Source of the DNA: OLB16 sp964422415
GTDB lineage: Bacteria; Hinthialibacterota; Hinthialibacteria; OLB16
Assembly: GCA_964422415.1 (NCBI GenBank)
Contig: CAYRBI010000007.1
Location: forward strand, 1-64,000
Direction of reading: 5' to 3'
DNA length: 64,000 nt
Positions 24,182 through 33,282 of this stretch are shown here, piece by piece. The notes under the pieces were generated by a model. That model saw only the letters and a program-made list of their open reading frames with translations. It did no database searches and was not told the origin of the DNA. Every line of letters begins with the position of its first letter. The stretch's first letter is position 1. Made by a program: the position numbers and the translations under genes.

Positions 24182-24895
24182 TTACAGCAATGGTCTCTTG
24201 TGGGGGAGACCCTCACGGCGGGGATACTTCAGAGGAATCTCCCCTTCCCGGCCTAGAGCCAGGATGTACCGGTCCGAATCCTCTTCGGGAAGCCGGTAGA
24301 CTAACGCTCTCAACACCCGTGTGTGCAACTGTTCCAACGCGGCTCCGGCTGCCTGGACTTCCTCCAGATCAGACTTCCAGCACCACAACTCCCCCTCCGG
24401 AACAAGAAAGGGTATTCCCAATTCGATGAGTGTGGGAAGCGAAGCCACGGCGCGTACCACCACACGGTCATAACTTCCACGGAAGCCCTCCTGATGCCCC
24501 AAGGTCTCGGACCGCACAGAAAGAGCCGTTCCCCTCGCTGACAACCCCGCTTCGTTTAAGAACTCATTCAGCCCCTCAACCACCTTCCGTTTACTGTCAA
24601 GGAGCGTGAAGCGTGGAAGATTAGCCTGAAGGGCTAGCGGCACCCCAGGAAAACCTCCTCCCGTACCCAGATCGAGCAGGTTAATCCCTGTCCCCCAGCC
24701 CGCCACAAGCGGAGCGATTGAATCAAGTACATGACGGACAATCCACTTATCTGGTGGAACAGCGGTGAGGTTATGACGTGAATTCTGATCGGCCAGCCAA
24801 GCGAGGTGCCGTTGAATCAGGGGATTGAACCCAACCGAATGGGGATCGAGTGTAGACAGTTGGTCGATTTTGAACTGGGAGTGTGTAGAGACCAT
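24182..24895 (-). CDS. rsmG: 16S rRNA (guanine527-N7)-methyltransferase RsmG
   Basis: The 237-residue protein has the RsmG signature NLTAVPPDKWIVRHVLDSIAP followed by the SAM-binding LLDLGTGGGFPGVPLA loop and VVVRAVASLPTLIEL. It methylates G527 of 16S rRNA; loss of this enzyme gives low-level streptomycin resistance in other bacteria. ATG 24895 is chosen over a TTG at 24904; no strong ribosome-binding site is visible. It lies just downstream of rpsU on the same strand, with a strong hairpin between them, so expression may be partly uncoupled. Confidence 0.92.
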   Translation of the reverse strand: MVSTHSQFKIDQLSTLDPHSVGFNPLIQRHLAWLADQNSRHNLTAVPPDKWIVRHVLDSIAPLVAGWGTGINLLDLGTGGGFPGVPLALQANLPRFTLLDSKRKVVEGLNEFLNEAGLSARGTALSVRSETLGHQEGFRGSYDRVVVRAVASLPTLIELGIPFLVPEGELWCWKSDLEEVQAAGAALEQLHTRVLRALVYRLPEEDSDRYILALGREGEIPLKYPRREGLPHKRPLL

Positions 24896-24905
24896 GAAAA
24901 TCAAA

Positions 24906-24937
24906 TCGGGCCGGGAAGGCTTTCCCTCCCGGCCCGA
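24906..24937 (-). terminator. Terminator between rpsU and rsmG
   Basis: A perfect 11-bp GC stem (24906-24916 with 24927-24937) lies 31 bases past the rpsU stop codon and is followed on the minus strand by ATTTGATTTT. It overlaps the leader of rsmG. Confidence 0.75.
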
Positions 24938-24968
24938 ATTTTATCCTTGATTATGGGGCTTTAACCAA

Positions 24969-25169
24969 TCAATTGGAACGGCGCGCCCGTCGGCGGGCAT
25001 TTCTGCGTGCTTGTTCCATCTTCCGCTTCGCCTTCACACTCGGCTTCTCGTAATACTCATGCCGTCTCATCTCAGCTTTTAAGCCAGACTGCTCACAACG
25101 GCGCTTGAAGCGTCGCAGAACTTGATCGATGGATTCATCCGCGCCCACCACGACCTCAATACCGGTCAT
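24969..25169 (-). CDS. rpsU: 30S ribosomal protein S21
   Basis: The 66-residue protein begins MTGIEVVVGADESIDQVLRR, then FKRRCEQSGLKAEMRRHEYYEKPSVKR-like sequence and a strongly basic Arg-rich C terminus, as in S21 (bS21). It helps the 30S subunit in initiation. ATG 25169 is chosen because AAAGGAGG stands 9 bases upstream; the frame is open to 25271 but that part overlaps the promoter. A single-gene unit with its own promoter and terminator. Confidence 0.95.
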   Translation of the reverse strand: MTGIEVVVGADESIDQVLRRFKRRCEQSGLKAEMRRHEYYEKPSVKAKRKMEQARRNARRRARRSN

Positions 25170-25242
25170 TCGGACACACCTCCTTTCTCCCCCTGTCCCA
25201 TTAAGAACAGGCTCCTTACGGTCAACACACAAACCAACATTG

Positions 25243-25271
25243 AACCTAACACAGGACCCGGGGCCTGTCAA
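25243..25271 (-). promoter_or_regulatory. Promoter of rpsU
   Basis: On the minus strand TTGACA (25266-25271) and TAGGTT (25243-25248) are separated by 17 bases, about 73 bases before the rpsU start. The 173 bases from here to 25444 contain no other feature that I can see. Confidence 0.5.
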
Positions 25272-25444
25272 CGAAAAGGCGATAACCTACTCATAATCCT
25301 TAACTTAAGATTGAATGCTAGATTATTCGCCTGCCCAAGTAAGGGGATCCTCAAAAGTGCCTACAAACACATAAACACACACTTTTCACAGGGATTTCTA
25401 GCACTTTTCACACCCCGTCCAATATACAGTCCCATTTGAAAAGG

Positions 25445-27655
25445 TCACTTGAAACGGATCGAACGGATGACCTCGTCTCCATCCTGTCCGGATTGAATCC
25501 GTAGCCAGCGGAGAGTCCGTGACCGGATCATCGCCTCCACCATGGGAGAAACCCGTAAACGGTCAGTCCGCCAACCACGAGGTTCGGGTTTTGTCATCCA
25601 GGCTGTCAGAGGTTGATACATCGCCGACTCTGTAGCGCCTTCAATCCTGAAGGTGTCCAAATCATCGCCCTCACAGAAGTAGTCGACCTCCGCATACAAC
25701 ACATCCGTGGAGGACTTCACCTGCAGATCCGGAGAAACCTTGAACTCCAAGGATTCAACCCCAGACAAGTACTCGGTCGCCCACCCCCACTGGCCACTCT
25801 TACTCACCGCGAAACAGGAGCTCTTAGAGGGGCCTTCGGGTTCCACCAACAGCATCTCACCGGCCGGGGGTAGCAAGGCGGTATGAGCCACTGTCACCTG
25901 ACTCCCCGTGGCGGGGCTTAATGTAGCCCGGACAACCTCAGGCTGAGCCAGGTTCCGTTTCTCGATAGGGAGGTTTATCCATGATGGTTCCGTCTGTGGA
26001 GAAACGGGCTGTTGAAGCGAAATGCCTTGAGCTGTATCGATGGAATTCACTGCGAGTGTGGCGGTGCTGGAGGAGACAATCTCAACCTTGAGGGTATCGG
26101 TGGCACAGCGGATTGCCGTAATCCGCGCGGGAGGGGCCTGCATGACTGGCACACTGGTTGAAAGACCATAGTGGACTCCCCGGTATGTAAAGTCAGCCTT
26201 TAGGTCCGCATTCACAGGCCAGGAGGTGGGGAAATGACTGGGCTCAACCAATATGGCAAAGCGAATCTCTTTGGTGCTGGAGGCGATAGCAACCGACTCC
26301 GTATGGTCATTTAGGGTGACTGATCCATGGACCCCGGAGAGCTCCTGAGCGCTATCGTTGGCGATGCCGAAATCGAAGACTATCGGCTTACCAGGAACCA
26401 CCTCGTAACACCATTTTCCATAAAACCAGTCGGGAAACCACTTCCCGATTTTTCCAATCCGCAAGAGGGCATCCTTGAATCGCCCATACATTTCCCTCGC
26501 GACTGGATCATCGATGTCTTTAAGTAAGTTAATGTAGCCGCTGATATAGGCCAACGCCTGGATTTGAAAGACTTCACTCGCGCCCTTATCATGGGAAACC
26601 TCTGGAATAGAGATCCCCCCTTTAATCCCCTGTTGGACCTTCAACAAGGCATCCTTACTAAGTTTGTTCAGTCCAACCACGAAGTGAGCGAAGGTGGTCC
26701 CGAAATTGATGTTCGAGTCACTCAAGCGGCTGGTGAGTTCTCTCATTGCGGCAGCCGGATGGGTACTCACGGCCACATCAATCTCACGCCCGGTCATCCC
26801 TCCGGTTTCTTCCAGACTTCCCCCCACCAGTTGAAACCGCTTGGTCTCAGTGTGGGTATACGCCGGAGTATTGGCATAGGCGACGGCCAAGCAACCCGGA
26901 AGCGCGATGAGTGGCTCTTCTCCAGCAAGAGTTTTCCGGTACTGGTAGGTTAAGTTCAAGAGTTCATCGGTGAGCGGAGACCGGATTTGTCCGATTCGAA
27001 TGACACGGTTCTGGGTCAAGACCAGATCCTTGCACAGGTCTTTGGGAAACACTGTGATCGGGATCGTGGTGGCGAACACGATCTGGGCGCTGTCCGGATC
27101 GGAGGCAAGGTTGGAAGAGATTTGTCCCGAACAATCCACGCCGGAAATATAGATATGGTGGATTCGTTTGGCGGTTTCAGGCTCTTTCTGCAGCGCAGCC
27201 GCCAGATTGGTTAAGGGACCCGTCGCGATGACACTCAGCTCACCTTGGAACTGCTTCGACAGCTCAATCAGAAGATCACACGCAGGTGACTTGGGAGGAA
27301 GCGCGGATTCAAAGCCTTGACCCCACTGAAGCCACAAGTTCGAGCTTCCCTTGCTGACATCCCCATAGGCAACCGGTATATCAGGACGGTCCAAGAGGTT
27401 CAACAATTTTTGGACAGTCCGGGCGCTCGCTTGCGTATTATAAAAAGAGGTGGTTATTCCGGTCAGGTTCAGGCCTGTGGTCCGGACCGCCTCGGTGATC
27501 GTGTAGAGATCCGTGAAGTCATCACCGATTCCCGTATCAATCAAGAGCGGGAGCCCTTGACCAGCATGGGCTACGGTAGAGATGAACAGGAGCAACAGGA
27601 TAAACCCTCCCCTGCCCCTGCCATCCCCAAATAAGGTATTGGTGTGCGTGGTCAT
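25445..27655 (-). CDS. Exported nucleoside-hydrolase-like protein with altered active site
   Basis: The 736-residue protein has a signal peptide (hydrophobic run to STVAHA) and an N-terminal inosine-uridine nucleoside hydrolase fold: LLIDTGIGDDFTD in place of the usual DTDxGDDxDD calcium/ribose motif, then GITTSFYNT and ATGPLTNLAAALQ. The second Asp of DxD is Gly and a further Asp is Thr, so classical hydrolysis is doubtful. About 350 residues of beta-rich sequence follow, ending in a domain like those that bind cell surfaces or sugars. Its ATG overlaps the acidic gene's stop by 4 bases, so the two are coupled. Confidence 0.65.
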   Translation of the reverse strand: MTTHTNTLFGDGRGRGGFILLLLFISTVAHAGQGLPLLIDTGIGDDFTDLYTITEAVRTTGLNLTGITTSFYNTQASARTVQKLLNLLDRPDIPVAYGDVSKGSSNLWLQWGQGFESALPPKSPACDLLIELSKQFQGELSVIATGPLTNLAAALQKEPETAKRIHHIYISGVDCSGQISSNLASDPDSAQIVFATTIPITVFPKDLCKDLVLTQNRVIRIGQIRSPLTDELLNLTYQYRKTLAGEEPLIALPGCLAVAYANTPAYTHTETKRFQLVGGSLEETGGMTGREIDVAVSTHPAAAMRELTSRLSDSNINFGTTFAHFVVGLNKLSKDALLKVQQGIKGGISIPEVSHDKGASEVFQIQALAYISGYINLLKDIDDPVAREMYGRFKDALLRIGKIGKWFPDWFYGKWCYEVVPGKPIVFDFGIANDSAQELSGVHGSVTLNDHTESVAIASSTKEIRFAILVEPSHFPTSWPVNADLKADFTYRGVHYGLSTSVPVMQAPPARITAIRCATDTLKVEIVSSSTATLAVNSIDTAQGISLQQPVSPQTEPSWINLPIEKRNLAQPEVVRATLSPATGSQVTVAHTALLPPAGEMLLVEPEGPSKSSCFAVSKSGQWGWATEYLSGVESLEFKVSPDLQVKSSTDVLYAEVDYFCEGDDLDTFRIEGATESAMYQPLTAWMTKPEPRGWRTDRLRVSPMVEAMIRSRTLRWLRIQSGQDGDEVIRSIRFK

Positions 27656-28026
27656 TCGTGGTCGATGTCGTTGAAGAAGTCTTCGATATTCTCTCTACGG
27701 GTATAGTCGGAATCGAGTTCATCTTCATCAAAGTTGGTGAAGTCACCGTAGGCACGGCCATTACTCTCCTCCTCAACCTCACCTTCTTCTTCATCTTCGT
27801 CGAAATCGTAGCCCTCATCGTCCGGAAGACCCTCCGCCTCTTCATCCTCATCGGCCAGGAGGTCATCTTCATCGAAATCATCGACCTCGACATCTTCGTC
27901 AGGTTCGATTTCGAGTTTGGTTAGGTCGACATCGACTTCTTCCTCGTCGTCGTCTTCCTCCTCCTCTTCGAATTTTTCTTCTTCCTCGTCCTCGTACAGA
28001 TCTTCGTATTCGTCTTCAGGAATCAC
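27652..28026 (-). CDS. Extremely acidic 124-residue protein
   Basis: By hand count 69 of 124 residues are Asp or Glu and only about five are Lys or Arg. The N-terminal two thirds are almost pure acidic low-complexity; the last ~35 residues (RAYGDFTNF to DIDHE) are less extreme and could fold. GTG 28026 has GGGAGG 8 bases upstream. It follows mazG by 5 bases and overlaps the next start codon (ATGA), so it is a real, coupled gene and not a composition artefact. It might mimic nucleic acid, bind cations or basic proteins, or act like an RpoE/delta-type acidic tail. No family assignment. Confidence 0.6.
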   Translation of the reverse strand: MIPEDEYEDLYEDEEEEKFEEEEEDDDEEEVDVDLTKLEIEPDEDVEVDDFDEDDLLADEDEEAEGLPDDEGYDFDEDEEEGEVEEESNGRAYGDFTNFDEDELDSDYTRRENIEDFFNDIDHE

Positions 28027-28031
28027 GATGA

Positions 28032-28817
28032 CTACCTCCCTCTTGTTGCTGTCTTAGCTTCTTCCCACAGGGCATCCATCTCGGCCAGGTCAGCCTGTTC
28101 CACGCTGGATCCTCTGGATACCAAAGTTGTCTCAATGTGCCGGAAGCGCTGAAGGAACTTGCGGTTGCAGTCCTGCAGGGCCTGTTCTGGATCGATCTTG
28201 AGGAACCGGGCCAGGTTCGCCACCGCGAACAACAGGTCTCCTAGTTCCTCGGTGATCCTCTCCTTGGAGGCTTCCATCACCTCTTCCAGCTCACCCAGTT
28301 CCTCATGAATCTTCTCCAAGACCTGGGTGGGATTCTCCCAATCGAATCCTACCTTCGATGCGCGGGCCTGCAAGCGTTCCGCTCGCAGCAAGGCGGGCAA
28401 AGAAGCAGGAATGCCCTCTAGGATCGAAGAGCCCTCTCCGCGTTCTTTCTTCTTGATCTGCTCCCACTGCCGCAGGACTGCCTCGCTATCCTCTGCCTTT
28501 GAATCCCCAAACACATGGGGATGCCGGTGAATCATCTTGGCGTTGATGGCTTCGATGACATCTTTGATCGAGAAACGCTTCTCCTCAGTGGCGATCTCCG
28601 CATGGAAAACGATTTGGAGAAGAACATCTCCCAGTTCTTTACAGAACTCCAAATCATCTCCCACCTGGATGGACTCAGCCACCTCATAGGATTCCTCGAT
28701 GAGGTATTTGATGAGGGAGGAATGCGTCTGCTCGCGATCCCAGGGACAACCCCCAGGTGCGCGGAGACGGTGCATGATTTCGCACAAACGCTCGAAGAGC
28801 TCTCCTGCTTCCGGCAT
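28032..28817 (-). CDS. mazG: Nucleoside triphosphate pyrophosphohydrolase MazG
   Basis: The protein has two tandem MazG domains: the first with RLRAPGGCPWDREQTHSSL, EESYEVAESI and ELGDVLLQIVFHA, the second with KIHEELGELEEVMEA and EELGDLLFAVANLAR; both carry the EExxE/ExxD metal-binding helices. It hydrolyses NTPs to NMP and pyrophosphate, housecleaning the nucleotide pool. I chose ATG 28817; the frame extends to a GTG at 28841 without a ribosome-binding site. It is first in an operon with the acidic protein and the nucleoside-hydrolase-like gene. Confidence 0.92.
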   Translation of the reverse strand: MPEAGELFERLCEIMHRLRAPGGCPWDREQTHSSLIKYLIEESYEVAESIQVGDDLEFCKELGDVLLQIVFHAEIATEEKRFSIKDVIEAINAKMIHRHPHVFGDSKAEDSEAVLRQWEQIKKKERGEGSSILEGIPASLPALLRAERLQARASKVGFDWENPTQVLEKIHEELGELEEVMEASKERITEELGDLLFAVANLARFLKIDPEQALQDCNRKFLQRFRHIETTLVSRGSSVEQADLAEMDALWEEAKTATRGR

Positions 28818-28896
28818 GTTTCCACGGACACAATCTGACACGTTATTTCGTGCCCGCTTCCCTCCCCCATCTCGCGAGTGACATACAATCAGGCCG

Positions 28897-28969
28897 TGGG
28901 TCCCCAGGGATTCGAACCCTGGACCAATCGATTATGAGTCGATTGCTCTAACCGCTGAGCTAGGGACCC
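28897..28969 (-). tRNA. tRNA with CAU anticodon (Ile2 or elongator Met)
   Basis: The 73-base cloverleaf has a 7-bp acceptor stem (GGGTCCC/GGGACCC), a D arm AGCTCAGCGGTTAGAGC, a 5-bp anticodon stem around CTCATAA, and a T arm with GGTTCGAATCC. The anticodon is CAU. The stretch from the D arm through the anticodon arm resembles tRNA-Ile2, whose C34 is changed to lysidine by TilS, more than elongator Met, but sequence alone does not settle this. The 3' CCA is not encoded. Confidence 0.9.
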
Positions 28970-29049
28970 GACGGGCCTGTTGATAACAAACCTTCATGCC
29001 TCCTGTCAACCCTTTTCCAGGGTGCTCCAGACAGAACGGCTTATACCCC

Positions 29050-32000
29050 TTATTGTCCCAGGAAATCAAGCAGATCGTTCTGTTTGATTACCCCATCGAG
29101 ATCGTAATCGATGCCCACGGGAACATTCTCGCTGGACAGCCAATAAAGCGGGAATGCCAGGAAGTCAGCGATAGTAACTTCACCATCCCCATCGGCATCA
29201 CCGGGAAGAAAGTAGGTCACTGGAACCTGGATCGTGATGGCATGGCTTGCGTTTGAAATTCCGATACACAACAAGAGTTCATATTCGCCCAGGTCATCCT
29301 TGAGCTGAGCATCCATTTCGATCTGCCTTGGAACCCCGGCCGGGATTGTTCCCTGAGAGTCCTCGGAGATAGCGCCCTGATGACCGGAGATCACCCGCCC
29401 CGTCATATTGAAGGTGTCCGTAGGTGCATTGACTGAATAGCCATAAGCGAGCGCACAGTAGTAACCATCGGGTGGGAATAGAAGACTTACCTTCTCGACC
29501 GAACTGCTTGTGAGTGAAGAAGCCACAACCTCTTTGCTGGTAAACTGCCCATCGGGAGTGCTGCCATCAGAGCCATCCCGGTAGAGGTACAGGTCAATGT
29601 CCGAAGCGGTCCCATCCACATCCACTTGAAGCAATCCACATTCGGTAACACTGAAGACATGCCAATAGCTCTTATCATACTGGATCGGATTGTCTTTGAA
29701 CCACTCACCAACCTTCGAGGGACCATACATCTCAGCCTTGAAATCATCGATCTGAAGGTCCGAGGTGAGAGTCATATTGTAGACCATGGTGGAAGTGACC
29801 GTGTAAACATGAGGCGGAGCCGGACTCAGGATCAATTTACCCATCTCAACTGAGAAAGGAACCTTAAAACGCTGTCCACTGAAGAGGATGTTGTGGATAA
29901 AGAGGGCATGGAGACCATCCTCCAGAGAAGCGGTTGAGTAATCGGATGTGGTTCCCGTGGTGGTACTGAAGGTCCAATTAGGTCTTCCGGGGCTACGCTC
30001 TCCGCCAATCCAAGCCAGCGTATTGGGACCAAACGAAGGAGCATAATAAGAGGAAGCGGGATTTGTGAAAGAGTCCTCGGCGGGGCCGAAGATGAGGGTA
30101 TCCAAATCGGTCGGAACCACATCCTCCCACACAGTATGGGTGAGGAGATAAGTCCCCGCTGCGGGTGATTGGGCATCCAGGAAGAAGAGACGTCCATCCC
30201 CGCATTCATCAACGCCCGTCCACGAGAAGTCTCCGTGGACCGCATAATTCTCATACGGTTCGTTCTCCGTACTGCCGCTGGAAAATGTGATAGGACTGGA
30301 GTTCAGATCGGCGGACACGTTAATGGAGACAGGAATCACATACCGGTCGGATCGTCCACCCATGCTCGATTTCTCTGTGTTCTTCTTCGAGGAATCGGTC
30401 AAGATGATCTTGGCCGCATAGGAGCCATAGGAGATATCACTGGGCACCGTGACCGACGCGGTCACGGTCTGCGTGGCGCCAGCGGGAATTGTCAACGATG
30501 ATTTGTCCAGTTGGAGCCAAGAACAAGCAGTTTCGCGGTAGAAGGTGGCGTGGATTTTGACTGTGGTGGCTAAGGACGTTCCCTTGTTGTGCTGGAGCCC
30601 GACAAAGATACCATCGTGCATCTTTCCCAGAGGATCCGAGACAAACACTTTCAGCGAGGTAGAACCCGTGTAGCCATAATTGAAACGCATGTATTCACCG
30701 GAGTCGATCTCAGATGCCTCGACAATTCCAGCGGCAACCCCCTTGGAATCATCAAACAAAATTCCATCGCCATCGATATCAGTCCAGTCATAGATCAGCA
30801 GGCGGTAAAGGTTTTCATAGGAGGGCGTTACCGAATCCGCATCGCCCGTGATGAAGTTGGTGTCGAATACTTCGAAGGGGAAAATAGCCTCAAGCTCCAT
30901 AAAGGCGGTGTCCTTGGGGATGTTGTCCACCCCAGAACCTTGGAACAATTGAAGGTAATCAGGCTTCCGGAAATCGTAACTTTCTGAGGCAGTGGCCGAG
31001 GTGGTGATATTGAACACTGTTTCCTCGATGACTTCATAGCTGGCTGCTAGGGCGTCGAGTGAAATCGGAGAAGAGCCTGCATTTGAAATCGTAAACTGCT
31101 GTTGGTGTTCATCACCACGTTGAACAAGATGAGCATAGGCGCTATAGGTTTCACCCCGGAAATCGCCTGGAACCCAGGATTCAGGCGTGGCAGCCACACC
31201 CGCCAGACCCGCCGCAACTTCAACCGCCCGGCCCGCATGAACACGACCAGCGCCTTGACGGAAAACATCGTGTTGAAGGTCTACCGCCGAGTTCATCAGG
31301 AGTTGACGGGCCACATCGCCACTGGGCCAGACACCATGAACCGATTTATAGGCCTGGTAGATCAAGGCCACTACACCAGCCGCCTCGGGACAGGCACGGC
31401 TGGTTCCACCCCAGGATGCCCATGCGGTCCAGCCATCCCCAACTTCATTCAAAGGCAGGTCTCCACTCCCCCAAGCTCCATGTGCCATGACCGACACCCC
31501 TTGTTGTCCATTGGCTTGGGGACCCGAGCAGCTCCAACTCTGCACATCACCCCCCACAATCTGGCCGGTCGAGGTAATTGAGTCGAAGGTGTTGCAAGAA
31601 TCATAGCTGGTGCAAGCCCCAACCCAGATTCCTCCCGCGGGGGCCGGAGAACTGACTGTTGCATATCCCGGTCCACCATTCCCAGAGGAGTTGAGCCAGG
31701 TGGTATCGGGAGCGAGCAGTTGACGGATACATTCAATATACCGGGAACTCCAGTCCCAACCATCGTTGTCGATCGCGCCAGAACCATAGCTCATACTCAC
31801 CACATTGGGTTCATCACCCGTCCCATGAACACCATCATATCCCAGAGCGCAGAACAAGTGAAAATCCGACACATATCCGCCTTGGTAATAATTGCCGATC
31901 GCAACAATTCCCGCTTCGGGGGCAGGACCGGCCACCATCCCTGATCCAACGCCGGTATAGGCCGGCTTATATGAGGGAGCATTACCATTGATCACTCCAC

Positions 32001-33252
32001 CAGCAGCCACCGCGGAGGCACACAGGGTTCCATGATTTTCTCCTTCACCCTGGACATCATTGAGCATAAAAGCTACTAATGAACCAGCGGCTGGGGCCTT
32101 CATGCCAAAAAGCCAATCGGAGGTTGGAATGGGTTTAATGCCATCCGCGATGAAGTAGATCATGCCTCCCGAAATATCCGGATAACCATCCGGTCCCGCC
32201 GTATTGGCCGCAGAGTTCCAGGTATCTCTGAAAGAGATCTCATTCCCCCGGTAGCAGGGCTTTTCATCAGTGAAATCGTAGTCTCCATCCAAGTCGACAT
32301 AGACTGTGTTGTAACCTGTGCCTCGAGTGGCTGTGTCTGTACAATCCACCAGGAGAACAGCTGCGGGTTTTCCACCCAGAACCTGATCCTTCAACGTGGA
32401 ATCTGGATGTACTCCAAAGCGATAGATCCCAGATAAACCTTCCGCGAAAAAAGTATACTCATGGAGTCCTTGTGGCCCTTCTCCCTCTGTTGAAAACCGG
32501 GCTGTGGCGGTTGTGTCAAAGACTGTGACAGCGGGAGTCGATGTGGTGTCGACATACCAAGTTCCCGCCGTTTTCTTGTTGACATAAAAGGTATTCATTG
32601 AATTCCCATCAAAACAGATCGGCCAGCCATAATAAGGAGAAGTGGCATCCTCAACCCGGGCCTGTTTCCCATACAGATCGGGGTGAGCGAAGTCGATACC
32701 GGTATCGATAATGGCGACTTTGACTCCCGTACCTTTAAAACCATCATTCCAGGCCTGCTCAAGCCCCAGGGTGTCTTTCAGAAACCATCCCTTATCCACC
32801 GCCGTCTTTGAGGTCTGCCCCACTTTAAGTCCCTTCGAAGTATACGCGGGGGCTGACTTGAGTGCCTGTAAACGAGCCTCACTTGCCGTCAAGGAGGTAT
32901 GCTTTTGCGGAAGATCTGGATCAGGTGGTACTGGCGGTTTGCGGAAACCACTGTCGAGTACCGCTGTAACACCTTGAATAGAAGCCAGCTTCTTCAGATC
33001 TGATCCGAGAACCTTTCCACGGATCCAACGGAATCCTCCCACATTCTGAGTGGAGGAGTTTTGAACAAGGTCTCCTAGATCAACACTTCCGGAGACCATG
33101 ATAGATACTGGAACGGCCTCGGAACTCTGTTGTTTGGCAATAGTCCTCAAATTGGGACTCAGCACCGTATCTGGATTCTTGGCTTCAGCAAACGCACCAA
33201 CACCAAGGAATAATATCTCTACTAGAAGAACCACGAGACCACTTTTCTTCAC
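29050..33252 (-). CDS. Secreted subtilisin-family (S8) protease with dockerin-like tail
   Basis: The 1400-residue protein has a signal peptide, an I9-like propeptide region (about residues 45-105) and a complete catalytic triad: Asp183 in VAIIDTGID, His407 in GENHGTLCAS, Ser618 in GGTSRACPEAA, with oxyanion Asn525. Over 220 residues are inserted between Asp and His, instead of about 35 in subtilisin; the insert contains a DLDGDYDFTDE calcium-loop-like segment. Long beta-sandwich regions follow, then a C-terminal pair of calcium loops (DADGDGEVT and DYDLDGVIKQ) as in dockerin type I domains. It probably degrades protein outside the cell. Confidence 0.85.
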   Translation of the reverse strand: MKKSGLVVLLVEILFLGVGAFAEAKNPDTVLSPNLRTIAKQQSSEAVPVSIMVSGSVDLGDLVQNSSTQNVGGFRWIRGKVLGSDLKKLASIQGVTAVLDSGFRKPPVPPDPDLPQKHTSLTASEARLQALKSAPAYTSKGLKVGQTSKTAVDKGWFLKDTLGLEQAWNDGFKGTGVKVAIIDTGIDFAHPDLYGKQARVEDATSPYYGWPICFDGNSMNTFYVNKKTAGTWYVDTTSTPAVTVFDTTATARFSTEGEGPQGLHEYTFFAEGLSGIYRFGVHPDSTLKDQVLGGKPAAVLLVDCTDTATRGTGYNTVYVDLDGDYDFTDEKPCYRGNEISFRDTWNSAANTAGPDGYPDISGGMIYFIADGIKPIPTSDWLFGMKAPAAGSLVAFMLNDVQGEGENHGTLCASAVAAGGVINGNAPSYKPAYTGVGSGMVAGPAPEAGIVAIGNYYQGGYVSDFHLFCALGYDGVHGTGDEPNVVSMSYGSGAIDNDGWDWSSRYIECIRQLLAPDTTWLNSSGNGGPGYATVSSPAPAGGIWVGACTSYDSCNTFDSITSTGQIVGGDVQSWSCSGPQANGQQGVSVMAHGAWGSGDLPLNEVGDGWTAWASWGGTSRACPEAAGVVALIYQAYKSVHGVWPSGDVARQLLMNSAVDLQHDVFRQGAGRVHAGRAVEVAAGLAGVAATPESWVPGDFRGETYSAYAHLVQRGDEHQQQFTISNAGSSPISLDALAASYEVIEETVFNITTSATASESYDFRKPDYLQLFQGSGVDNIPKDTAFMELEAIFPFEVFDTNFITGDADSVTPSYENLYRLLIYDWTDIDGDGILFDDSKGVAAGIVEASEIDSGEYMRFNYGYTGSTSLKVFVSDPLGKMHDGIFVGLQHNKGTSLATTVKIHATFYRETACSWLQLDKSSLTIPAGATQTVTASVTVPSDISYGSYAAKIILTDSSKKNTEKSSMGGRSDRYVIPVSINVSADLNSSPITFSSGSTENEPYENYAVHGDFSWTGVDECGDGRLFFLDAQSPAAGTYLLTHTVWEDVVPTDLDTLIFGPAEDSFTNPASSYYAPSFGPNTLAWIGGERSPGRPNWTFSTTTGTTSDYSTASLEDGLHALFIHNILFSGQRFKVPFSVEMGKLILSPAPPHVYTVTSTMVYNMTLTSDLQIDDFKAEMYGPSKVGEWFKDNPIQYDKSYWHVFSVTECGLLQVDVDGTASDIDLYLYRDGSDGSTPDGQFTSKEVVASSLTSSSVEKVSLLFPPDGYYCALAYGYSVNAPTDTFNMTGRVISGHQGAISEDSQGTIPAGVPRQIEMDAQLKDDLGEYELLLCIGISNASHAITIQVPVTYFLPGDADGDGEVTIADFLAFPLYWLSSENVPVGIDYDLDGVIKQNDLLDFLGQ

Positions 33253-33282
33253 TGAAAAACCTCCCTTTATTAGGCAGCATCT

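Noticed and set aside
27658..27924. Hydrophobic plus-strand frame of 88 residues that looks like a membrane protein
   Set aside because: It is the reverse complement of the Glu/Asp-rich gene: GAA and GAT codons read backwards as TTC and ATC, giving Phe/Ile. The acidic frame has the ribosome-binding site and coupling overlaps.
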